A DNA stretch of 64,000 nt from CATQHB01 sp965262595 (GCA_965262595.1 OZ253548.1:2666001-2730000); one strand, 5' to 3'. Positions 1 through 9,350 are shown, counted from the stretch's first letter. The notes: a model not told the origin generated them from the sequence alone. Program-made: numbers and translations.

Positions 1-244
1 ACCTGGGTAGTCTTTCCAACGAGGTAAAGAACCTTCTCTGTGATGAATATCTTGCACTTTCCTCGCTGGTGGGAGGATCCCCTTGATGTACCGGGCAGTG
101 ATAATAGTATGTTCTAAGTATGTCCGATTCACCAGCCACTGCTTTTGATAGCGCCTGATAGTCTATCCGGGCATTCTGGAATTCACTCCTAAGCACATTA
201 TCTAAATAGGCGCCATCTATGAAAATTGCGACTCGGTTAGCCAC
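1..244 (-). CDS. NYN-domain (LabA/DUF88-like) protein, 5' part only
   Basis: The minus strand from a GTG at 244 reads about 81 codons before running off the window edge. The N-terminus VANRVAIFIDGAYLDNVLR is typical of NYN/PIN-like nuclease-fold proteins, in which the early Asp in a hydrophobic strand (FIDG) is an acidic metal-site residue. A perfect AGGAGG (249-254) lies four bases before the GTG, which fixes the start. These proteins are putative RNases; the substrate is unknown. The C-terminal half, including the other acidic residues, is outside the window. Confidence 0.75.
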   Translation of the reverse strand, partial: MANRVAIFIDGAYLDNVLRSEFQNARIDYQALSKAVAGESDILRTYYYHCPVHQGDPPTSEESARYSSQRRFFTSLERLPR

Positions 245-261
245 TGAACCTCCTTAAAGGG

Positions 262-291
262 AAAGCGGCACGGGTTAACCCGTGCCGCTTT
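262..291. terminator. Perfect 30-bp inverted repeat
   Basis: Two 15-base arms, AAAGCGGCACGGGTT and its exact complement, abut at 276/277. The repeat lies between the stop of sucD (439) and the NYN gene (start 244), both on the minus strand. It probably ends the sucCD transcript, but the T run is short (TTT), so it may also act as a processing or protein-binding site. It overlaps no coding sequence. Confidence 0.5.
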
Positions 292-438
292 TACAAGAAA
301 TACTATCCTGACGTGCGCCGTAGCGGACACCAGGGAAAATAACACTATTAGGGTATCAATGTTTGCCTAGTATGTCAACCGCTTCAGCCGCACCGGACAA
401 GGTTGTTAAGACACAAACCGGTGTGCCTTACTTATATC

Positions 439-1323
439 CTATCCCATCCCCTGCAACACCGCCTGAGCGGTGGCGCCGATGTCGGCCGGGGTGGGAATAA
501 TATGGGCGCCTGCCTCGCGCATCGCGGCGACTTTCGCCTCGGCCCGCGCGCTGTCCCCGGTGATGATGGCTCCGGCGTGGCCCATGCGCTTGCCGGTCGG
601 GGCGGTAGCCCCCACGATGAGGGTGCAGACCGGCTTGTTGATTTCCGCCTTAATGCAGGCGGCCGCCTCCTGCTCCATCGTCCCGCCAATTTCGCCGATG
701 AAAACAATCAGGTCGGTGTCCGGGTCGGCCTCGTACAGGCGCAGCACTTCGGAAAAGCTGGTGCCGATGATGGGGTCGCCGCCGATGCCGACGCAACTGG
801 ATTGGCCGATGTTCAGGCCGGTAAGCTGGGCCACCGCCTCGTAGGTCAGGGTGCCGCTGCGGGAAACTACGCCCACCCGCCCCGGCAGATGGATGTTGCC
901 GGGCATTATGCCCACCTTGCAACGAGCGCCGGGGTTAATCATCCCCGGACAGTTGGGGCCGATCAGCCGCACCGGCATTTTCTCGATGTATCGGGAGATT
1001 CGGGCCATATCCTGCACCGGCACCCCCTCGGTAATGCAGGCAATCAGGGGCACGCCGGCGTCGGCGGCTTCGGCGATGGCGTCCGGGGCAAAGGGCGGCG
1101 GGACAAAAATCAGGGACACGTTGGCCCCGGTTTCCCGCACCGCTTCCTCCATCGAATTGAAGACCGGAACCTTTTCGTCAAAAAGCTGCCCGCCCCGGCC
1201 GGGGGTGACTCCGGCCACCACGTTAGTGCCGTAGGCCATGCCGGCCCGCGCGTGAAAACTGCCCTCCCGCCCGGTAATGCCCTGGACGACGATGCGGGAT
1301 TCCGCGTTCAATAAAATACCCAT
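439..1323 (-). CDS. sucD: Succinyl-CoA synthetase, alpha subunit
   Basis: The 294-residue product matches the usual length of the alpha subunit of ADP/GDP-forming succinyl-CoA ligase, which makes ATP or GTP from succinyl-CoA in the TCA cycle. Visible marks are the N-terminal CoA-binding Rossmann region (IVVQGITGREGSFH, residues 11-24), GPNCPGMINPG (122-132) and the phosphorylated histidine H249 in KRMGHAGAIITG. It follows sucC after a 99-base gap on the same strand, as usual for the pair. The ATG at 1323 is preceded by AGGAG about 12 bases upstream. Confidence 0.97.
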   Translation of the reverse strand: MGILLNAESRIVVQGITGREGSFHARAGMAYGTNVVAGVTPGRGGQLFDEKVPVFNSMEEAVRETGANVSLIFVPPPFAPDAIAEAADAGVPLIACITEGVPVQDMARISRYIEKMPVRLIGPNCPGMINPGARCKVGIMPGNIHLPGRVGVVSRSGTLTYEAVAQLTGLNIGQSSCVGIGGDPIIGTSFSEVLRLYEADPDTDLIVFIGEIGGTMEQEAAACIKAEINKPVCTLIVGATAPTGKRMGHAGAIITGDSARAEAKVAAMREAGAHIIPTPADIGATAQAVLQGMG

Positions 1324-1422
1324 GCTTGGCGCCTGCTCCTGGTTAGCTTTTGGTTAGCTTCCGGTGGTCTCCGGCTTATCGCGTGGCCGGTTCTTCCCCG
1401 TGCAAAAGGCTGCCGGGGGCGG

Positions 1423-2577
1423 CTAGACCACTTTCCGGATGGCTTCCGCCGCTTCGGTCAAGGTATCGGCGAAGGTAACGTTTAAGGTCGAGGACTGCAA
1501 TATCTCCTTGCCCTCGTCCACGTTGGTGCCCAGCATCCGTACAATCAGCGGCAGGGTTGAACCCCTCCGCTCGAAGGCCATGACGATGCCCCGGGCCGCG
1601 ATGTCGCAGCGCAGGATGCCGCCGAAAATGTTTACCAGCACCCGGTTCACCTTGGGGTCGGACAGAATGATGCCGACCGCGCTGGCTACTTTTTCCTCGT
1701 CGGCGCCGCCGCCCACATCCAGAAAGTTGGCCGGCGCGGCTCCGGCGGCGTTGGTCACGTCCAGAGTTGCCATGGCCAGACCGGCCCCGTTGACCAGACA
1801 GCCGACATTCCCGTCCAAATTGACGTAAGCGATTTCCTGGTCGGATGCCTCGGCTTCCAGCGCATCCTCCTGGGAACGGTCGCGCAGCTCTCTCAAATCG
1901 GCGTGGCGGAACAGGGAGTCGTCCTCCACATCCAGCTTGGCATCCAGGGCCACCACCCGGTCGTCCCCGGTTATTATCAGCGGGTTAATTTCCACCAGGG
2001 AGCAATCGTTTTCGGTAAATATGCGGTACAGGGCGTTCAACACCTGGGTGGCCGGCCGGGCCTGGGCCGGTTCCAGGTTCAGCCGCGCGGTCAACCGGCG
2101 GGTCTGGTAGGGCATCAAACCCAGCACCGGCTCGATTGGTTCGGTATGAATGTCCTGGGGATTGGTGGCGGCCACTTCCTCGATGTCCATACCCCCGGCG
2201 GCGCTGACAATCATCACCGGCCCCCGGAAGCCGCGGTCAATGGTCAGAGCAACGTAAAGCTCCCGCTGGATGTCGGCCAGTTCCTCCACCAGCACCGAGT
2301 TGACCGGAACGCCCTGAGCGTCGGTCTGATGGGTGACCAGATTTTTCCCCAGAAAATCCTGGGCGGTTTGCTCCGCTTCCTCCGGCGACCGCACCACTTT
2401 GATGCCGCCGGCCTTGCCCCGGCCGCCGGCGTGTACCTGAGCTTTAACTACCGCTTGGCCGCCCAATTCCTCGGTGGCCCGGCGCGCTTCCCGGGGGGTG
2501 TTGGCCACAATGCCCCGGGGCACGGCAATGCCGTAGCGGGCGAAAATCTCCTTGGCTTGATGCTCGTGCAGTTTCAT
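1423..2577 (-). CDS. sucC: Succinyl-CoA synthetase, beta subunit
   Basis: The 384-residue protein begins MKLHEHQAKEIFARYGI, the standard start of the ATP-grasp beta subunit. KAQVHAGGRGKAGGIKVV (residues 45-62) is the nucleotide-binding strand, LVEINPLI the metal-binding strand, and VNIFGGILRCDIAARG near the C-terminus the segment that receives the phosphohistidine loop of the alpha subunit. GGGAGC lies just before the ATG. It is the first gene of sucCD and acts in the cytoplasm as a heteromer with SucD. Confidence 0.97.
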   Translation of the reverse strand: MKLHEHQAKEIFARYGIAVPRGIVANTPREARRATEELGGQAVVKAQVHAGGRGKAGGIKVVRSPEEAEQTAQDFLGKNLVTHQTDAQGVPVNSVLVEELADIQRELYVALTIDRGFRGPVMIVSAAGGMDIEEVAATNPQDIHTEPIEPVLGLMPYQTRRLTARLNLEPAQARPATQVLNALYRIFTENDCSLVEINPLIITGDDRVVALDAKLDVEDDSLFRHADLRELRDRSQEDALEAEASDQEIAYVNLDGNVGCLVNGAGLAMATLDVTNAAGAAPANFLDVGGGADEEKVASAVGIILSDPKVNRVLVNIFGGILRCDIAARGIVMAFERRGSTLPLIVRMLGTNVDEGKEILQSSTLNVTFADTLTEAAEAIRKVV

Positions 2578-2886
2578 TCTTGCTCCCTATCCGGTCTTTC
2601 CCCGTTTTCCCCGGTTTTCCCGCTTTTCCCTGGGGACCGGCCGGCGCTGCCGGGTAAATCGGCTTTGGATTATTTGGCCGGCCGGTCCGGTTTCGGCTGT
2701 TTACCTGCCTGGTTCATGGTTGCCGGTTTACCAGCTTCCGGTGGCTCGACTTCGTCCCCGGCAAGAACCGCCCTGCCGGAGCTAACCCCGACACGGCGGT
2801 TCACAACCGGCCAGCCGGCTGGAGTTGCCAACCCAAATTTTCCGAATCAGCTTGCCGCCCAACGACGGCGCTAGCCCCGGAACCGC
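2578..2886. other. Non-coding gap between hflC and sucC
   Basis: No credible gene is present. The part next to sucC (about 2590-2630) is a run of degenerate 10-base CCGTTTTCCC-like units on the plus strand. The rest is GC-rich spacer containing the leader of sucC. Confidence 0.5.
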
Positions 2887-3831
2887 CTAATTCGGCGCCT
2901 CCGCGGGTGTACTCAAGAACTTAAACAGGTCCTCTTCCGAGGACAAAATAACCGTGTCCCGGCTGCTGAAAATCTTCTGGTATGCCTCCAGGCTCCGGCG
3001 GAAAGCGAAGAATTCCGGGTCCAGATTCAATGCCGAGGCCAGGATGCGGATGGCCTCTCCCTCACCGTCGCCCCGTATCTGATTGCTTTCTTGCTCCGCG
3101 GTAGCCAAAATGACCTCCCGTTCCCGGTTGGCAACCGCCCGAATCTTCAAGTCTTCTTCCTCGCCCTCGGCCCGGAAGCGGGTGGCGATTCGGTTACGTT
3201 CGGCCCGCATTCGGGTATAGATGCTGGGGGTAACCGATTCGGGGAAGTCGGCCCGCTTGATTCTTACGTCGATAATCTCAATACCGAAGTCCTGTTCCTG
3301 AGTGCGGCGCTTAACTCCGTCCAGCACTTCCTGCAGGATTTCATTCCGGGTAGCCCGTCCCTCAAACAGGGGCAGCCCTTCATCATCTTCCACCGGGTTG
3401 CCCGTATCGTCCACGATCGGCTCTGCCCCGATAATCTCAAAGCGGTCGCGCAGGGCAACCCGGTCGCGCAGGGTCGAAGTAACGATGTCTCCCAACCGGC
3501 TGCGGGCGTTATTCTGGGTCTGCAAAGTCTTGCGGAACTGCACCGGATCGTTAATCTTGTAGCGGGCATAGGAATCGATGATCAGGTTCTGCTTTTCCTT
3601 GTCCGGCATGGCCACCGGCGTGGCGTCAATCCGCAGGACCCGCTTGTCAAAGGTGACCACCGTATCCACAAAGGGCGCCTTAACGTACAATCCGGGGTCG
3701 GCCCGGGTGTTTATCACCTCGTTAAAACGCAGGATGATTACCTGCTCGGTTTCATCAACAATATAAAGGGACTGGCGGAGCAGGATAAGCCCGATAACTA
3801 CCACCACCCCAAGTATAATCAAACTTCTCAT
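2887..3831 (-). CDS. hflC: HflC, SPFH-family FtsH modulator
   Basis: The 314-residue protein has one N-terminal membrane anchor (residues 4-20) followed by the SPFH/band-7 domain (from YIVDETEQVIILRF) and a charged helical region (RMRAERNRIATRFRAEGEE). With HflK it forms a membrane cage that encloses and restrains the protease FtsH. It lies 111 bases downstream of hflK on the same strand. An ftsH gene is 3 kb away. Length and architecture are normal for the family. Confidence 0.95.
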   Translation of the reverse strand: MRSLIILGVVVVIGLILLRQSLYIVDETEQVIILRFNEVINTRADPGLYVKAPFVDTVVTFDKRVLRIDATPVAMPDKEKQNLIIDSYARYKINDPVQFRKTLQTQNNARSRLGDIVTSTLRDRVALRDRFEIIGAEPIVDDTGNPVEDDEGLPLFEGRATRNEILQEVLDGVKRRTQEQDFGIEIIDVRIKRADFPESVTPSIYTRMRAERNRIATRFRAEGEEEDLKIRAVANREREVILATAEQESNQIRGDGEGEAIRILASALNLDPEFFAFRRSLEAYQKIFSSRDTVILSSEEDLFKFLSTPAEAPN

Positions 3832-3942
3832 AAATACTCTCTACAAATCTCGTTAAGACAAAGGGCCGGGTTTGCGCCGGTGATTCCTCGGCCGGTTCAA
3901 GATATACTTTGCTATTTTGTTCCGGTAACGAATATAAAACTG

Positions 3943-5028
3943 CTAGGGCTGAGGCTGGGGGCCGATGGGCACTGGGGTCAGATTGCTGCCGCCGCCCAGA
4001 ATCAATACCGACTCCGCCTCCGGAGAAATGATGATTTTGGAAATCCCGGGAAGTACCTGCTCCATGGCTTCCAGATACAGCCGTTGGCGGGTTACTTCCT
4101 TGGAAGATTGATACTCTCGCAGCACCGCGGTGAACCGGTCGGCTTCACCTTGGGCCAGAGCGATACGGGCCTGGCGAAAGGCTTCCGCCCCTTCGGTGAT
4201 TCGCTCGGCGTCACCCTCGGCCTTGGGGATGATGTCGGCCTCAAAGGCCCGGGCCTGGTTGATACGAGTATCCCGTTCCTGCCGCGCCCGCAGCACGTCG
4301 TCAAAGGCGTCCCGAACTTCTTCCGGGGCCTTTACGTCCTGCAGCTGCACCGTCTCAATGTTGATGCCGGTGACGTACAGGTCCAGTATTTCTTGCAGTC
4401 TTACCTTGGTTTGTTCCTCGACACCTTCCCGGTTGCGAACCAGCACGTCGTCGATGGAGCGCTGGCCTACCACCAACCGAAGAGCCGCTTCTGCGGCGTC
4501 CTTCAAGGTGCGTCCGTCCGGTCGTCCCGGTTCAACGGTACGGCTTTCCTCGCCGGGGTCGTCCACCCGGAACAGGAAGCTGTTCAAGTCCTTGATGGTA
4601 TATTGGGCCACCATCTGCACGTCAACGATGTTCAGGTCGCCGCTAATCATCAACGCTTCCGTGGGAAAGGGATTGCCGGCGCCGGCGGCGTTGCTGCGGA
4701 AACCCAGCTCCATCCGCCGGGTCTCGGTTACCAGCACCACGTCTTTTTTGCCTACGGGCGACGGCCACCACCAGTGGAGACCTTCCTGGGTAATTGGGTT
4801 GCCCTGAACGGCGCCAAAGAGGCGCAGGGCGGCGTTTTCGCCGGGGCCGATGGTATAAACGCCGGTGCCGGCCCACACAATAAGTACCAGGGCCAGGATG
4901 CCTATGATGAACAGGCCAATTCCGCCGCCGCCGAAGCGACCGGAAATCCGTCCCAATCCGTCACGGAATCGGGCGGTGACTTGCTCAAAGTCCATTTCGG
5001 GCTGACGTTGTCCGCCAGGTGGAAACAT
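3943..5028 (-). CDS. hflK: HflK, SPFH-family FtsH modulator
   Basis: The 361-residue protein has a Gly-rich N-terminus, a membrane segment at about residues 37-57 (GLFIIGILALVLIVWAG) and an SPFH domain beginning VYTIGPGENAALRLFG, then helices (RARQERDTRINQARAFEADI) and a Gly/Pro-rich tail. It partners HflC, encoded next. The ATG at 5028 has no strong ribosome site; an internal ATG (MDFEQV, residue 12) is an alternative start. It is the first gene of the hflKC pair. Confidence 0.94.
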   Translation of the reverse strand: MFPPGGQRQPEMDFEQVTARFRDGLGRISGRFGGGGIGLFIIGILALVLIVWAGTGVYTIGPGENAALRLFGAVQGNPITQEGLHWWWPSPVGKKDVVLVTETRRMELGFRSNAAGAGNPFPTEALMISGDLNIVDVQMVAQYTIKDLNSFLFRVDDPGEESRTVEPGRPDGRTLKDAAEAALRLVVGQRSIDDVLVRNREGVEEQTKVRLQEILDLYVTGINIETVQLQDVKAPEEVRDAFDDVLRARQERDTRINQARAFEADIIPKAEGDAERITEGAEAFRQARIALAQGEADRFTAVLREYQSSKEVTRQRLYLEAMEQVLPGISKIIISPEAESVLILGGGSNLTPVPIGPQPQP

Positions 5029-5285
5029 ATTCAGTGTCCTTATATAAAAATTACTTGGGGGCAGCTCTCGAAGAAGGCGAATGAGGTTGATACTGATGTC
5101 GCTTTAGATTCTACCACCATTTGGCAAGTCTGGGGAGATTTTATGATAACTGCTTCGCCAAATGGTCCCGGGGACGCCGAATCGATGGCCCGCCGCCGCC
5201 GGTGACGGTATAATGCGGCCGGTGTGCGCGAAATGCCGGGCAAGCCAGACCCCGGGGCAAGCCAGACCCCGGGTAACTTGAGCTA

Positions 5286-5440
5286 AGGGTACTCTGAATA
5301 AGTCATTAACCGCCAGCGCCTTCACCCCGTCGTTCTTGCTTTCGCAGGAACCTCGGTCCACAACGTTTTAGGTTCCTGCCTTCGCAGGAACGACGGGTAG
5401 GAATAAACACCCAAGTCACGGACTTATTCAGAGGTTCCCT
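5286..5440. repeat. MITE-like element, copy 1 (155 bp)
   Basis: The ends are imperfect terminal inverted repeats: AGGGTACTCTGAATAAGT at the left and the complement of AGGGAACCTCTGAATAAGT at the right. Inside is a second inverted pair built on CCCGTCGTTC and GGAACGACGGG, so the whole unit can fold into a long hairpin. Near-identical copies are at 17453-17607 and, inverted, at 25156-25311; a deleted copy is at 53024-53117. It has no coding capacity. No clear target-site duplication is visible. Confidence 0.85.
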
Positions 5441-5520
5441 AAAAGTAATATGCGCCAGCGGTAATTTGAGCTGCGTTGATCAAATCAAACGCAGTTAACC
5501 TGGACGGAGGATTGCAACTA

Positions 5521-5934
5521 ATGGCAGAGAACGGGCCGCCAGAGAATGGGCTAACCATCAACCCCGGCGAAGACATGACCCGGATTCAGGCAACTTGTCC
5601 CCACCAAAGCGGTCTGATTTACGTGGTGCCGGCAGAGCGCAGTTGGGTCTGTACCGCCGAGCAGGTTCCGGCCCATGCTCTGGCCGGCTTCTTTCAGGAA
5701 TTGACCGGACTGCGGGACCCCCGGGTGACGGAACTGATGCAGCAGTGGGGCATTTACTACCGCCAGCTTCCCCTGGAGGCGGAGCCGGAAGTCGTGGTGG
5801 AAGCCGAAGCGGAGCCGGAAGTCGTGGTGGAAGCCGAAGCGGAGCCGGAAGTCGTGGTGGAAGCCGAGGCGGAGCCGGAAGTCGTGGTGGAAGCCGAGGC
5901 GGAGCCGGAAGTCGTGGTGGAAGCCGAGCCGTAG
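5521..5934 (+). CDS. Hypothetical protein with C-terminal EPEVVVEAEA repeats
   Basis: A 137-residue protein of no family I recognise. The ATG at 5521 is chosen because GGAGG (5506-5510) lies ten bases upstream; an in-frame ATG at 5476 has no such site. Residues 1-85 look globular (CPHQSGLIYVVPAERSWVC, then a helical part ending WGIYYRQLP). The tail is five perfect or near-perfect 30-base repeats (5779-5928), each encoding AEPEVVVEAE, and stops straight after the last unit. The repeat number is probably variable. The tail is strongly acidic and hydrophobic by turns. Confidence 0.6.
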   Translation: MAENGPPENGLTINPGEDMTRIQATCPHQSGLIYVVPAERSWVCTAEQVPAHALAGFFQELTGLRDPRVTELMQQWGIYYRQLPLEAEPEVVVEAEAEPEVVVEAEAEPEVVVEAEAEPEVVVEAEAEPEVVVEAEP

Positions 5935-6225
5935 CCCGCAGGCGCTTTCGATTGTCATTAGCGGGGATACACCTGAACCAGGACAATCGATAGACCCTGG
6001 TAGCCCGAGACTATGGTACCCCGCATCCGGAGTTGCCGCCAAAGCCGACCCCGACCCCGACCGAGCCGACAGCGCTGCCGGTTCCTGAGCCTGGCGTACC
6101 GGGCGGTAGAGGAGGTGAGGCCTGGCCGACCCAGGGCCGGGTTATTCTTACCCCGGCACGCCGAGAACTTTTGGCGTCGCCAGCCCGTCTCTAATGGCAA
6201 CGGTTCATAAAACGGCCGCAAACCG
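5935..6225. other. Gap with no supported gene
   Basis: Short open frames exist on both strands, but none has a ribosome site or protein-like composition. I see no RNA gene or mobile element here. Confidence 0.4.
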
Positions 6226-6567
6226 TTGGTCGGCGTGGCTGAAAAAGTGTTGAACCGGGAGGAATTGAAGCTGTCCGTTAGCTTCAGGCTTTGGGTATTA
6301 TTGGCGCTCATCATCGGAACCCTGTCCGGTTTAGCGGCCATTGCCGGAACCGGCCAATCCACCCAGTCCGCCCCTCGGGAATCCACCGCTCCGGTCTCGA
6401 TAACCCCGGGCGCTGATACCGGTACCGGAACGGAAGGCCAGAGTTCCGCTCCGGCTCAGGACCGATCCTCCCGGACGACGATCTACGCGATTATCGGTGC
6501 GGTGGTTCTGGCGGCGGTCGGGTTGGCGGCTAGGGGAATAATTATGCGGCGCCGGGCCGGAGGATAG
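6226..6567 (+). CDS. Small two-segment membrane protein, unknown family
   Basis: The frame encodes up to 113 residues. It has a hydrophobic segment at about 23-42 (LWVLLALIIGTLSGLAAIAG), a Ser/Thr/Gly-rich linker (45-82), a second hydrophobic segment (84-104, IYAIIGAVVLAAVGLAARGI) and a basic tail RRRAGG. The start is unclear: TTG 6226 or GTG 6235 are possible and neither has a strong ribosome site. The arrangement suggests a short hairpin membrane protein or a signal-anchored protein with an extracytoplasmic linker. No homology is recognised. Confidence 0.45.
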   Translation: MVGVAEKVLNREELKLSVSFRLWVLLALIIGTLSGLAAIAGTGQSTQSAPRESTAPVSITPGADTGTGTEGQSSAPAQDRSSRTTIYAIIGAVVLAAVGLAARGIIMRRRAGG

Positions 6568-6708
6568 AGCCGGTCCGGGCAGTCCGGTCGGGCCAGGCAG
6601 TGCGGGTAGTCCGGGTAGTGCAGGCAGTGCGGGTAGTTCGGGCAGTCCTGGAGTTGGAGTCCGGGTCTCGGCTTTGGTCTTGGTTCCCCTGCTGGTTGGG
6701 TAATAATA

Positions 6709-6739
6709 CAGGCGGCCAACCCGATGGGCCGGCCGCCTG
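6709..6739. terminator. Hairpin downstream of ftsH
   Basis: The arms CAGGCGGCC and GGCCGCCTG are separated by 13 bases. On the minus strand the hairpin is followed by TATTATTA, so it probably ends the ftsH transcript, whose stop codon is at 6806. Degenerate repeats of GCAGTGCGGGTAGT type lie just to its left (6575-6650). Confidence 0.5.
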
Positions 6740-6805
6740 CTGACTTACTCATTTATCCTGGGCCATCGCGGCAAACGTTTTCCGCAACGCCGGGCTGACT
6801 ATTGG

Positions 6806-8815
6806 CTAATCACCGCCGGTTCCGGTTCCGGTTACCGGGATTCCCGCGTCCGGATCATTTCGGCTCGACAGGCTGGGCGCCGGCTGAGTAAAGGGAGGCT
6901 GGGGCTGGGCCGGCTGGGGAGCGTAAGGCGCAGGGGGCGGCGCCGGCGGAACGGCCGGAGTCCCTGGCCCCTCGTCGGGGCTATCCGCGCCCTGGTCGAA
7001 CACCCGGGTCAGTTCATCGCCGGACAGGACTTCATGCTCAATCAGGTACTCGGCAACCTGCACCAGCTTGGGCTTATGGTTGGTCAGGATGTCGCAGGCC
7101 CGCATATAGGCGTTCTTGATTAATTTCTGGACTTCCTGGTCAATTTCCTCGGCAATCTTGTCGCCGTAGTCCCGTTCTTCACTAATTTCCCGGCCCAGGA
7201 ATACGAGCTCTTCCCGCTTGCCAAAGGTACGCGGCCCCAGGGCTTCGCTCATTCCGTAGCGTTTGATCATGCTCAAAGCGATTTTGGTGGCCCGTTCCAG
7301 GTCATTGCTGGCTCCGGTGGTAACCTCGTCGAAGATCTGCTCTTCGGCCACCCGTCCGCCCATCGTGACGGCCATCATGTCAAGGAACTGGTTCTTGGTC
7401 CACAGGTAGCGGTCTTCCTCCGGCAGCAGGGTGGTATGGCCGCCCATATTGCCGCGGGAAATTATGGAAATCTTGTGCACCCGGTCGGCATTTGGCAAAA
7501 CCCAGGCGACCAGGGCGTGCCCTGCCTCATGGTAGGCGGTCATTTCCTTTTCCCGGGTGTTGATTACCCGGCTCTTGCGTTCCGGACCGGCGACAACCCG
7601 CTCCACCGCCTCCTCAAAATCGGGCATCATGATGCTTTTCTGATTCTTGCGGGCGGCCAGCAGCGCGGCCTCGTTAATCAGGTTAGAGAGATCGGCCCCG
7701 CTGAAACCCGGGGTTTCCTTGGCCAGGGTTTCCAGGTTAATCTCCGGAGCAACGGGCTTTCCGGCGGAATGCACCTTGAGGATGGCCTGCCGTCCCACCA
7801 CGTCGGGCAGGTCCAGCACCACCCGCCGGTCGAACCGGCCGGGCCGGAGCAGGGCCGGGTCAAGAATATCCGGTCGGTTGGTGGCGGCCAGCACGATAAT
7901 GTTGGCATTGGTCTCGAAACCGTCCATCTCCACCAGAATCTGATTCAGGGTCTGCTCCCGCTCATCGTGTCCACCGCCCAGACCGGCGCCGCGGTGGCGT
8001 CCTACGGCGTCAATCTCGTCCACGAATACGATACAGGGAGAATTCCGTTTCGCCTGTTCGAACAGGTCCCGCACCCGGGCGGCGCCCACGCCGACGAACA
8101 TTTCTACGAACTCGCTGCCGCTGATGTGGAAGAAGGGCACCCCGGCCTCGCCGGCCACGGCCCGGGCCAACAGGGTTTTGCCCGTCCCCGGCTGGCCGAC
8201 CAGCAATACTCCTTTGGGGATGCGCGCGCCCAGGGACAGAAACCGTTCGGGATACTTGAGGAACTCCACCACTTCTTCCAGCTCGGATTTCGCCTCGTCC
8301 ACGCCGGCCACGTCGGAGAAAGATACCGTCGGACGGTTAAAGGGCACCATCCGCGCCCGGCTGCGGCCAAAGCTCATCGTCTGATTATTGCTGCCCTGGG
8401 CCTGGCGCATCATAAACAGGATGAGACCGCCGAAGAAGATAAGCGGCAGGAAGTTCAGCATCAGGCCGAGGAAGCTGCCCAAACCGCCGGAGCCTTTGAA
8501 GGTGACCTGCACTCCGGCCGCTCCGGTTTCCACGTTGTTATCGGCCAGGGACTGCATCAAGTCGGTCTGGTCGTTAATACGGCTGGTGAACTGGGCCCCG
8601 CCGGCCCCGCCGGTAACCCGGGGGATTACGGTCAGCTTATCCCCCTCGACGATAATTTCGCTGATTTCGTGGGTCTTGGCCCTTGCTACCACCTCGGTAA
8701 AGGGTAGGTCGTTTCGCGTCCCAAAGGCGGGAATCAGGGTATAGAAAATCACTATGACCCCGATGATAATCAGCAAGTACACCAAGCTATTGCGCATCCA
8801 GCGGTTGCTTCCCAT
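6806..8815 (-). CDS. ftsH: ATP-dependent zinc metalloprotease FtsH
   Basis: The 669-residue protein has two membrane segments (about 10-28 and 114-136) flanking a small periplasmic domain. The AAA module follows, with Walker A GQPGTGKT (207-214), Walker B IVFVDEIDA (262-270) and the second-region-of-homology segment ATNRPDILDPALLRPGRFD. The zinc site HEAGH is at 429-433. It degrades misfolded membrane proteins and short-lived regulators. The C-terminal 60 residues are Pro/Gln/Gly-rich and low complexity. AAGGGG lies immediately before the ATG. hflK and hflC lie in the same neighbourhood. Confidence 0.98.
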   Translation of the reverse strand: MGSNRWMRNSLVYLLIIIGVIVIFYTLIPAFGTRNDLPFTEVVARAKTHEISEIIVEGDKLTVIPRVTGGAGGAQFTSRINDQTDLMQSLADNNVETGAAGVQVTFKGSGGLGSFLGLMLNFLPLIFFGGLILFMMRQAQGSNNQTMSFGRSRARMVPFNRPTVSFSDVAGVDEAKSELEEVVEFLKYPERFLSLGARIPKGVLLVGQPGTGKTLLARAVAGEAGVPFFHISGSEFVEMFVGVGAARVRDLFEQAKRNSPCIVFVDEIDAVGRHRGAGLGGGHDEREQTLNQILVEMDGFETNANIIVLAATNRPDILDPALLRPGRFDRRVVLDLPDVVGRQAILKVHSAGKPVAPEINLETLAKETPGFSGADLSNLINEAALLAARKNQKSIMMPDFEEAVERVVAGPERKSRVINTREKEMTAYHEAGHALVAWVLPNADRVHKISIISRGNMGGHTTLLPEEDRYLWTKNQFLDMMAVTMGGRVAEEQIFDEVTTGASNDLERATKIALSMIKRYGMSEALGPRTFGKREELVFLGREISEERDYGDKIAEEIDQEVQKLIKNAYMRACDILTNHKPKLVQVAEYLIEHEVLSGDELTRVFDQGADSPDEGPGTPAVPPAPPPAPYAPQPAQPQPPFTQPAPSLSSRNDPDAGIPVTGTGTGGD

Positions 8816-9350
8816 ATCTTCCCCTTACTCGACCTTCATCCCACTGCCCTAACTCTGTTCCGGCGCCTTAAACCCCTTATATATTAAATCAGCGAGTAGG
8901 AAATTGCAAAATAGCCTGTTTGGCGAGTCCATCGCAAAGCGGCTCAGGGCAACCAAAAGGGTTGCCCCGGTTGAAAGGCCAGGTCTTTCAATAGTCAAGC
9001 GCCAAGCTTGAGTCCGCTCACCCTGACCTTGCCTCAAGGGCCGGTATAAACCCACCCTCACCCGGAGCTTGTCGAAGGACCGGCGCATTATGAACGGTTT
9101 TCCTATGAACGGTTTCCCACGGATAATTTAAGGGCCCTGGGCGAAAAGGGCCCCCGTTACCGGAGACCCCTTCCTTTTGCCGTTTACTATCCGGTTTATG
9201 TTTCGGCTGCGACCCGGCCGTCAAGCTTGCCGCCGACAGCGCTATCGGCCCGGCCGCCAATGGGCCGCCAATGGGCCGCCAATGGGCCGCCAATGGGGTT
9301 GAACCCGGTTGACCATTGGCGGTTTATCAGTTTGACCGACGCCGTTTGCT
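8816..9350. other. Repeat-bearing intergenic region upstream of ftsH
   Basis: No gene is supported. The ftsH-proximal part is AT-rich (TTTAATATATAAGG on the minus strand around 8880) and probably holds its promoter. A dispersed palindromic repeat (GGAGCTTGTCGAAGGACCGG) lies at 9064-9083. A tandem array of 11-base GGGCCGCCAAT units (about four copies) lies at 9255-9297. Confidence 0.5.

Noticed and set aside
403..1314. Plus-strand open frame of 303 codons antisense to sucD
   Set aside because: It is the shadow of the clearly identified sucD gene.
3091..5205. Long plus-strand open frame of 704 codons antisense to hflKC
   Set aside because: High GC content creates long antisense frames; the minus-strand hflC and hflK are unmistakable and the plus frame has no family match or ribosome site.
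5551..6042. Minus-strand frames over the EPEVVV repeats
   Set aside because: They arise because a 30-base repeat leaves all frames open; only the plus frame has a ribosome site.
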